A stretch of DNA of 39,128 nucleotides from Pedobacter sp. GTDB taxonomy: Bacteria; Bacteroidota; Bacteroidia; Sphingobacteriales; Sphingobacteriaceae. Position numbers and translations under genes: made by a program. The stretch is from assembly GCA_004295885.1 (NCBI GenBank), contig SEDG01000002.1:1-39128 (forward strand). The letters run 5' to 3'. Numbering within the stretch: the stretch's first letter is position 1; each line of letters opens with the position of its first letter. Of the stretch, positions 34,059 through 39,128 are shown piece after piece. Under the pieces are notes generated by a model that was given only the letters and a program-made list of their open reading frames with translations, was not told where the DNA came from and searched no databases.

Positions 34059-34087
34059 CTTCATGGTCCAAGTTGCCCCTCATAGAT

Positions 34088-34384
34088 CTACTGTAACTCT
34101 GTACAAATGATTGATATCCTGCTGGCCCTAATGGGATCATAGGATGGCTCGTAACGGATATACCCAAAATCAACCAGGTTTTTTAGGCACCTGTGGTAGG
34201 TCGACTTGGACCTGAGCTTGGAAAACTCCATCAGCTTTCTGCGACACACCCTGAACCATTTACTGGAGATGCCGCTATTCGAGTACATCAATATGGCCAT
34301 GAAAAGTGCCAAATGGGTTGGGAGGATCCGGTCATCGCCCCTAGCTTTTTCCAAAAAACCTGCTACCGGATCCTGTGCCCTCAT
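34088..34384 (-). CDS. winged-helix DNA-binding protein of the mobility module
   Basis: This 98-residue protein of unassigned function has LSKSTYHRCLKNLVDFGYIRYEPSYDP-like helix-turn-helix and wing features (about 55-85); the actual text begins KLRSKSTYHR. Small proteins of this type accompany excisionase-like genes in Bacteroidota integrative elements and may act in replication of the circular form or in regulation. It overlaps the preceding helix-turn-helix gene by 4 bp (ATGA overlap), so the two are co-translated. Confidence 0.65.
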   Translation of the reverse strand: MRAQDPVAGFLEKARGDDRILPTHLALFMAILMYSNSGISSKWFRVCRRKLMEFSKLRSKSTYHRCLKNLVDFGYIRYEPSYDPIRASRISIICTELQ

Positions 34385-34677
34385 TGTGGAAATGATTTGA
34401 AGTCCGCATTTAAGTCTTTCTCCAGCATTCGCTCCACATCTTCCGCCTTATAAAACATCATCCCACCTACTTTCGAATAGGATAGTGTGCCATTTATACG
34501 AAGGTTCTGAAGCGTGCCTGGGGAAATACCCAGCATCTTCCTTACGTCAGCACTCTTCAGCCATTTTTTTGTGAGTGCGCCTGATAAGGGCACCTGTATC
34601 ATTTTTCTCATTTCCTCAAGCATCTCGACCTTGAACTGCTCAAGGTCCTGCTTGGTAATTAAATCTAATGGTGTCAT
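34381..34677 (-). CDS. helix-turn-helix (excisionase-like) protein
   Basis: This 98-residue protein has an N-terminal helix (DLEQFKVEMLEEMRKMI) followed by a MerR/HTH_17-type DNA-binding domain: WLKSADVRKMLGISPGTLQNLRINGTLSYSKVGGMMFYKAEDVERML (about 43-90). Proteins like this often serve as excisionase or control factors next to tyrosine integrases in Bacteroides elements. It is coupled to the winged-helix gene downstream. An assignment as excisionase is inference from family and location. Confidence 0.75.
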   Translation of the reverse strand: MTPLDLITKQDLEQFKVEMLEEMRKMIQVPLSGALTKKWLKSADVRKMLGISPGTLQNLRINGTLSYSKVGGMMFYKAEDVERMLEKDLNADFKSFPQ

Positions 34678-35291
34678 AGGGTAAATCTTAAATTCATTCT
34701 CAAACCTAGTGGGGTCAAAGTCAATGATGCCGTGACCTCCAAGTAACTCACGTGATATTTTAGGATAAACTTATCGGTTTGCAGTTCTCTGACTTGGTTA
34801 ATTTTGGGTAGTACCCTACAATAAATGTTGTGCAAACATCTGAAGTTCCAGATATCACTATTTGCCCATATGGGCCTCATTTCAAAGTTGAATAATATGG
34901 AAGAGAATAATTGACAATACCCTAGGTTATAACCTATGAAAAATATGTGCTGAAATACGTTGGAAAAGCAGTTTTCTATGCACCGATCTGTGAATGACAA
35001 AATTTTTTGCCCTGAGACGGGATCTTGGAATGCAAAGTTTTAGGATTAATGATAAATCATTTCTAAATGATTTATGCAAAAAAGGATAAAGTTAAGTGCA
35101 ATTCAAGAATTGCACTTCTACCAACTGCATTAATGACTTCAGAAGAAAAACCAAGTCCTTCTCCGTGATGAACGTAGCCTAACTGGTTTGACGGATAGTC
35201 TTGCCTACTTGAAAATCCATGAAAGGGCGTTATAGCATAAACTTCCTATTCGCTGGATATTCCAGGTGTATGTCAGAGGCATATTGAAATG
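34678..35291. other. 614-bp gene-free control region rich in palindromes
   Basis: I see no convincing gene. Palindromes are GGGTA/TACCC near 34804-34814, TAGGTTATAACCTA (34923-34936), and two perfect dyads with 11-bp arms and 2-nt loops at 35052-35075 and 35094-35117. A smaller CTGGA/TCCAG lies near 35250. It precedes the helix-turn-helix operon and follows the zeta-like gene, so it could hold operators or a replication origin of the excised circle. Confidence 0.5.
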
Positions 35292-35978
35292 TCATAGGCC
35301 CAGGCCCCCATCCAGTTCAGTTCCCTTTTTTCTTTTGATTCCAAGGTAGTTTGTTTTATCCAGAGTTACTGACCTGCTCCTTTCAAGCTCAGCCAAGCTC
35401 TTAACGGATTTTTTTTCAAACCACTTGGCCTTGTCATCCAAGATCTTCAGTTCGTTATCCACTTTGTGATAATAGGCGATTATCGGGGCCGTCCCTATGA
35501 CACTGGTATGAGCAAACAAGATATGGTCATACAGTCCAAGATTCTCCCTGACCCGCCTAATTCCCTCTTTCATGTTAAAGTTGATTGTATCGATCGGAAC
35601 ATTGTGGCCTCCAAGAGCAAACCTAGTCTTCACCCTTGCACGGGAATTCTCTAGATCATTCAACCCAAAATATAACAAGGTGCTTTCGTAGCCCGCATGC
35701 TTGAATTCCAGAGAAATTTCCGATGCCATATCATTGGCATAATTGGTTTCAAATCCAAAATTCAATCTGTTTTTAATTGCGTGGTCCTTATCCTTTTCAA
35801 GTTGCATGGGCACGCCGCCCGCAAGTTTCTGTGGATCGTATGCTGGGTATTTTTTGACGAGCCCTGCAAAAATAAGGTCCCCATTGAATATCTCGGTACC
35901 AGCAGGCACATACATATGCCCATAAAGACTCTTGCCGGCACCATTTGGTCCGGCAATAATTACAAACTGAGGCTTCAT
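35292..35978 (-). CDS. zeta-toxin-like P-loop kinase
   Basis: This 228-residue protein, counted from the ATG at 35978, starts 2 nt after the upstream stop; an ATG at 36011 would overlap the upstream gene. Walker A is GPNGAGKS (10-17). Asp34 in FNGDL and the R-rich ARVKTRFALGGHNVP segment match zeta-toxin/AAA kinases that phosphorylate UDP-N-acetylglucosamine and block wall synthesis. Paired with the preceding small gene it may form a toxin-antitoxin unit stabilising the element. Other zeta-fold kinases are not toxic, so toxicity is not assured. Confidence 0.75.
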   Translation of the reverse strand: MKPQFVIIAGPNGAGKSLYGHMYVPAGTEIFNGDLIFAGLVKKYPAYDPQKLAGGVPMQLEKDKDHAIKNRLNFGFETNYANDMASEISLEFKHAGYESTLLYFGLNDLENSRARVKTRFALGGHNVPIDTINFNMKEGIRRVRENLGLYDHILFAHTSVIGTAPIIAYYHKVDNELKILDDKAKWFEKKSVKSLAELERSRSVTLDKTNYLGIKRKKGTELDGGLGL

Positions 35979-35980
35979 GA

Positions 35981-36430
35981 CTAATGAATTGAATGAAGAA
36001 GATATGACCAATATCCCTTCCCTGGGCCCAAAAGGTTCTTCATCAAGATATACTCATCGGTCTGTAAATCTAGGTAAACAAGATCTTCAGAGCCATCTGG
36101 GTTCGCCCTTACAAATTCCTTGTCCTTGGTTCTCTCATCGCGGTAGAACATTGGCACGCCTTTGGAAAATGCCTCCCTATGGATATCCTCTGTCACTTTG
36201 GCCGCCATCTTATTGGTTTCGGCAATCGTATGCCCATTGGGCAGAATGGTCTGTAGTGCCTCCATTTCTTCCTCCCTTGCCAACTGTACGTCATTAAGGT
36301 AATTGGAAAGTGCAGAATTTGGCTTCAGGTTTTCCTGTAGTTCTTTGATATCTTCAGCTTTGATGACAAGGGCGGAAAGCATTCCCTCCTCGTTTCTGAG
36401 TTCTTTGAATTTCATAACACTGGTGTTCAT
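35981..36430 (-). CDS. hypothetical protein, possible antitoxin partner of the zeta-like kinase
   Basis: This 149-residue protein (or 144 from the ATG at 36415) matches no family I can name. It is mostly helical and charged (EDIKELQENLKPNSALSNYLNDV; AREEEMEAL), with a C-terminal beta-like part (GSEDLVYLDLQTDEYILM). It has no signal peptide or membrane segment. It lies 2 nt upstream of the zeta-like gene and 64 bp after the integrase gene on the same strand. Gene order (small helical protein, then kinase) resembles epsilon/zeta modules, but sequence likeness to epsilon is not apparent. Confidence 0.6.
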   Translation of the reverse strand: MNTSVMKFKELRNEEGMLSALVIKAEDIKELQENLKPNSALSNYLNDVQLAREEEMEALQTILPNGHTIAETNKMAAKVTEDIHREAFSKGVPMFYRDERTKDKEFVRANPDGSEDLVYLDLQTDEYILMKNLLGPGKGYWSYLLHSIH

Positions 36431-36494
36431 GGCCTATACAAATTTAATGATTTAAAATGATTTTGTGAATTTGGATCTTTAACATAAATGTGGA

Positions 36495-37721
36495 CTAAGC
36501 TGTATACATCTTCTCCCTGAGCTTTTCCATATCGCTGCCCACTTTTGTGTCCATCACCTTGGCATAGATCTGCGTGGTTCGGATATCCGTATGTCCAAGC
36601 ATCTTGCTGACACTTTCTATCGGCACGCCCTGTCCAAGAGTCACCGTAGTGGCAAAAGTGTGCCGTGCAATATGGAAGGTCAACAGTTTTTCAATACCGC
36701 AAAGATTGGCCACCTCCTTAAGATAGGCGTTCATCTTCTGGTTGCTCGATACAGGAAGTACCCTTTCATTTACCATGCAATCTGCATGTTCGCTGTACTT
36801 TTCCTTGATCCCAAGCGCAATTGGAAGAAGCGGGACGTGTGAGGCCACCGCCGTTTTCTCCCTTTTGATAAAGATCCACTGCCTGCCGTCCATACCTTTC
36901 TGGATATCGGACCTGCTCAGTTTCTGCACGTCGATAAATGACAGGCCGGTATAGCAGCAGAACAGGAATACGTCGCGCACCTGACAGATACGGGCATTGG
37001 ATATCTCCTTTTGATAGAGTAGGGATAGTTCATCCTCCGATAGCTTTACCCGTTCCACTTTCTTGAGCTTGTTCTTGTGGCCGGAAAATGGATCATGTGA
37101 AATCCATTTTTTTGCCAAGCATTCCCGCAGGATCTTACCTAGGTTCTTCAGGTGCTTGATGGCTGAATTGTTTGCACAGCTGCAGGTACTCCTCAAGTAG
37201 AAATCAAACTCGGTGATGAAATGGTATTCGATCTTCTTGATCTCTATATCGGAAATCCTAAAGCGTGCCCTCATGAAAGCTTTCAGGTGTTTCTTTGTCG
37301 TATTGTACTTAGTCAATGTTCCCTTGGTGAAACCCTTGCCGATTAGGGCCTCCAGTTTATCGTTATGCTCCTGAAAGACCTCCAACAAGAGGTGCGGCTT
37401 TTCCTTCTTGCCAAGGAAGGTATTGAGGATTGTTTCAGGACTGATCTCAGAATCTGACCTGAGTAGCTTCAGGTGGATATCCTCGATCTTCATCCGAAAG
37501 GTGTCGACATAGGCGTTCAGGTTCTTTGACGCCTCATCCCTACCATTCGCCCTTCCCACCTTGTTATTCCATCGTTTTGGTTCGCAAGGCCGGCCGATCG
37601 AAAGTTCCTTGGGTGTGCCACCAAGGGTGATTCTCATATAGATGGGCATCGGGCCAGATTGATAGTTCTTGGGCTTCTTCAGATAGAAGAGCACGTTTAA
37701 GTTTTTTTTCATAATACGCAA
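36495..37721 (-). CDS. tyrosine site-specific integrase of the element
   Basis: This 408-residue recombinase has the Bacteroidota domain order: an arm-binding domain (about 5-90), a SAM-like core-binding domain (about 110-205), and a catalytic domain (about 225-400). HIARHTF gives His350 and Arg353, LGHTD gives His377, and Tyr386 (QIYAKVM) is the nucleophile. The first arginine of the family box is replaced by serine (TGLSFIDV, Ser261), as in the CTnDOT integrase. An alternative ATG lies at 37712. It stands 238 bp from the right attachment repeat, with candidate arm sites between. It would insert the element into the tRNA-Asp gene. Confidence 0.92.
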   Translation of the reverse strand: MRIMKKNLNVLFYLKKPKNYQSGPMPIYMRITLGGTPKELSIGRPCEPKRWNNKVGRANGRDEASKNLNAYVDTFRMKIEDIHLKLLRSDSEISPETILNTFLGKKEKPHLLLEVFQEHNDKLEALIGKGFTKGTLTKYNTTKKHLKAFMRARFRISDIEIKKIEYHFITEFDFYLRSTCSCANNSAIKHLKNLGKILRECLAKKWISHDPFSGHKNKLKKVERVKLSEDELSLLYQKEISNARICQVRDVFLFCCYTGLSFIDVQKLSRSDIQKGMDGRQWIFIKREKTAVASHVPLLPIALGIKEKYSEHADCMVNERVLPVSSNQKMNAYLKEVANLCGIEKLLTFHIARHTFATTVTLGQGVPIESVSKMLGHTDIRTTQIYAKVMDTKVGSDMEKLREKMYTA

Positions 37722-37809
37722 TTAAAAGTTAAACAAAATTGCCATTTACTACACAAATCGTCAAGATGTCCATCGATAGAACTAGTTGAAGGTCAGTATT
37801 TTAACCCCT

Positions 37810-37857
37810 AATTCGTGAGTGCTGTTTTTCGCAAGTGGTGACTCACGAATTACTCAC
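37810..37857. repeat. candidate integrase arm-binding repeats, right end
   Basis: ACTCACGAATTACTCAC at 37841-37857 is identical to 170-186. AATTCGTGAGT at 37810-37820 is an inverted copy of the same unit. Both ends therefore carry one inverted and two direct ACTCAC units, a layout expected for arm-type sites. Confidence 0.7.
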
Positions 37858-37903
37858 GAAAAAAATGGGAAAACCTGTATATTTTGGTGTGGGCTGAAAA
37901 CAA

Positions 37904-37936
37904 AAAAGCCTGTTTTCATACGAAAAACAGGCTTTT
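37904..37936. terminator. terminator supplied by the element next to tRNA-Asp
   Basis: A perfect 13-bp stem, AAAAGCCTGTTTT (37904-37916) with AAAACAGGCTTTT (37924-37936), has a 7-nt loop and a T-run on the minus strand. It lies 23 bp beyond the tRNA 3' end and can replace the original terminator now at 66-95. Confidence 0.75.
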
Positions 37937-37958
37937 AAATGATTTGGTAGTTAAACCA

Positions 37959-37972
37959 GCGGACCGGACGGG
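37959..37972. repeat. attR core: 14-bp direct repeat within the tRNA-Asp 3' end
   Basis: Identical to 96-109. It covers the discriminator base and the 3' acceptor strand of the tRNA and runs into the T-arm, so insertion leaves the tRNA gene intact. Confidence 0.85.
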
Positions 37973-38033
37973 ACTCGAACCCGCGACCTCCGCCGTGACA
38001 GGGCGGCATTCTAACCAGCTGAACTACCGATCC
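37960..38033 (-). tRNA. tRNA-Asp (anticodon GTC)
   Basis: This is a 74-nt cloverleaf without an encoded CCA. The acceptor stem GGATCGG pairs with CCGGTCC (one U-G pair). The anticodon loop CTGTCAC gives GTC. The T-arm GCGGG-TTCGAGT-CCCGT is normal. Discriminator is G. Its 3' end is the integration target of the element. Confidence 0.97.
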
Positions 38034-39066
38034 GTTTTCCTAAAACAAAATCTCTTTCTTGCACACCACCATCCATTACTCCATTAAGGTTATATAAGGT
38101 TAAACCAATACGGTGATCCGTTACTCTACCTTGTGGATAGTTATAAGTTCTAATCTTTGCAGACCTATCTCCAGTTGATACCATCGTTTTACGTCTCGCT
38201 GCAACATCGCCATTCTTTTTCTGCAATTCGATGTCGTATAATTTACTACGCAACATCTCCATCGCAATTAAACGGTTACCCAATTGCGATCTATCTTGCT
38301 GACAAACTACAACAATTCCCGAAGGTTTGTGTGTTAGTTGTACTTTAGTTTCAACCTTGTTTACATTCTGTCCACCTGCACCTCCAGAACGTGAAGTGTG
38401 CAATTCAATATCCGCTGGGTTAATGTACAAATCAATTTCTTCAGCCTCAGGCAAAACAGCTACCGATGCAGCAGAAGTATGTACACGACCTTGAGTTTCA
38501 GTATCAGGCACACGTTGTACACGATGTACGCCAGATTCATATTTCAACTGGCCATAAACATCATCGCCACTAACTTTTAAGATTACCTCTTTATAACCAC
38601 CAGCAGTTCCTTCCGTTACATCAACGGTTTCAACTTTCCAACCTTTGGTGTCAAAATAACGACTGTACATGCGGTATAAATCTCCTGCGAATAAAGCAGC
38701 CTCATCTCCTCCCGTTCCACCTCTGATCTCAAAAACTGCATTTTTAGCATCCTCTGGATCTTTTGGTATCAACATCAAACGGATTTCTTCTTCCATTTTC
38801 TCTTGTTGAACCAATAACATATCCAGCTCTTCCTTTGCCATCTCACGCATTTCTTGGTCCTTTTCAGTACTCAGAATCTCCTTATTGGCATCAATGTTAC
38901 TCATCACATTTTTGTAGATTTTATATTCATCCACAATCTTGCCTAAATCTTTATATTCTTTATTTAAAGCTGCAAAACGCTTCATATCCTGCATCGTATC
39001 AGGATTGCTCAATTGCTCTTCTACATCTTCCCAACGCAATTTTATCGCTTCTAATTTTTCTAACAT
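38011..39066 (-). CDS. prfA: peptide chain release factor 1, 3' end running into tRNA-Asp
   Basis: This 351-residue class-I release factor for UAA/UAG has the stop-codon recognition tripeptide PDT (187-189, in place of the usual P-A/V-T) and the catalytic GGQ (231-233) in SGGAGGQNVNK. The RIGLTLYNLNGVMDG segment before the end is normal. The last 18 residues (from Gly334) do not resemble the usual helical tail, which has the pattern of leucines and AEN repeats seen in relatives. The frame passes into the tRNA and stops at a TAG within its D-arm (38013-38011). The 3' end is therefore probably replaced or truncated. It is host chromosome, outside the element. Confidence 0.9.
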   Translation of the reverse strand: MLEKLEAIKLRWEDVEEQLSNPDTMQDMKRFAALNKEYKDLGKIVDEYKIYKNVMSNIDANKEILSTEKDQEMREMAKEELDMLLVQQEKMEEEIRLMLIPKDPEDAKNAVFEIRGGTGGDEAALFAGDLYRMYSRYFDTKGWKVETVDVTEGTAGGYKEVILKVSGDDVYGQLKYESGVHRVQRVPDTETQGRVHTSAASVAVLPEAEEIDLYINPADIELHTSRSGGAGGQNVNKVETKVQLTHKPSGIVVVCQQDRSQLGNRLIAMEMLRSKLYDIELQKKNGDVAARRKTMVSTGDRSAKIRTYNYPQGRVTDHRIGLTLYNLNGVMDGGVQERDFVLGKRIGSSAG

Positions 39067-39070
39067 AGTA

Positions 39071-39127
39071 TTAAATTCTTTTGAAAATCTGCTTCGCTAC
39101 AATAAACAAAGCAAGTCCCGCTTTACG
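39071..39127 (-). CDS. possible C-terminal end of an unidentified host gene (partial)
   Basis: Eighteen codons (RKAGLALFIVAKQIFKRI) and a TAA run in from the window edge and end 4 nt before the prfA start. They could be the tail of a co-transcribed upstream gene. The fragment is too short to name. Confidence 0.35.
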   Translation of the reverse strand, partial: RKAGLALFIVAKQIFKRI

Positions 39128-39128
39128 T

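Larger units (their letters stand above)
96..37972. mobile_element. integrative mobilisable element carrying a mannan utilisation locus, inserted in tRNA-Asp
   Basis: The element is bounded by 14-bp direct repeats at 96-109 and 37959-37972; the right copy is the 3' end of tRNA-Asp. Next to the right end lies a tyrosine integrase (36495-37721), followed leftward by regulatory, mobilisation and relaxase genes, and then about 31.5 kb of sugar-degradation cargo. No type IV secretion, coupling-protein or TraG-like gene is visible, so transfer would need a helper conjugative element; that makes it mobilisable rather than self-conjugative. Its ends share repeats expected for integrase arm sites. The exact cross-over points are inferred from the repeat, not demonstrated. 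Confidence 0.85.

Noticed and set aside
34674..35000. 108-residue open frame (minus) before the helix-turn-helix gene
   Set aside because: Odd composition rich in Cys, Phe and Ile, no recognisable fold, overlaps the start of the helix-turn-helix gene, and runs through palindromes of the control region.
37884..38087. 67-residue open frame (plus) across tRNA-Asp
   Set aside because: It is read from the antisense strand of the tRNA and terminator; such translations are common artefacts.
1..39128. CRISPR arrays, rRNA genes and intact insertion sequences
   Set aside because: No regularly spaced repeat series, rRNA sequence or transposase frame was seen on either strand.

Overview
The window looks like chromosome of a Bacteroidota bacterium, most likely Sphingobacteriaceae (Pedobacter-like). 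The grounds are paired SusC/SusD outer-membrane transport genes, promoters with the Bacteroidota -7 box TAnnTTTG, lipoprotein signals, and BfmA/DUF5712-type mobilisation genes. Almost all of it (about 96-37972) reads as one integrative mobilisable element inserted at the 3' end of a tRNA-Asp gene. The element is bounded by a 14-bp direct repeat of the tRNA end, and each end carries the same set of short repeats expected for integrase arm sites. Host flanks are a tRNA terminator and a possible gene end on the left, and tRNA-Asp plus prfA on the right.

Layout. 316-3460 is a predicted sugar-oxidising module (gluconate-2-dehydrogenase subunit-3-like small subunit, ThuA-like protein, GMC flavoenzyme). 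3467-6796 holds an esterase, a cellobiose/mannobiose 2-epimerase and an AraC-family regulator. 6896-10807 is an esterase, a GH26 mannanase and a GH5-like enzyme. 10946-23966 is one long operon: SusC1, SusD1, SusC2, SusD2, a DUF1735-like lipoprotein, a PKD glycan-binding lipoprotein, and a frameshifted cytochrome c/FG-GAP protein. 24330-27359 is a GH130 mannosylglucose phosphorylase and a sodium:solute symporter. 27564-31826 is a carboxylesterase, a GH30 enzyme and a second, lipoprotein GH26. 32447-37721 is the mobility module: relaxase, BfmA, a candidate oriT, two helix-turn-helix proteins, a zeta-like kinase with its partner, and a tyrosine integrase.

How the genes work together. The cargo is a polysaccharide utilisation locus, best explained as acting on acetylated (gluco)mannan. 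Surface GH26 and esterases would open the polymer, two SusCD pairs import oligomers, and periplasmic GH26/GH5/GH30 trim them. The symporter would bring the disaccharide in, the 2-epimerase converts mannobiose to mannosylglucose, and GH130 splits it to mannose-1-phosphate and glucose. This matches the known Bacteroides fragilis mannan route. No alpha-galactosidase is present.

The strongest new signal is a shared 29-bp element, TARTAC-N8-GTTAAAATA-N2-ATTA. It lies 21-22 bp upstream of a TAnnTTTG-type box at seven promoters covering every catabolic operon. The AraC-family protein at 5921-6796 is the obvious candidate activator. The island therefore appears to carry its enzymes, transporters, regulator, operators and mobility functions as one transferable unit. 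All functional statements are from sequence reading alone; no searches were run.
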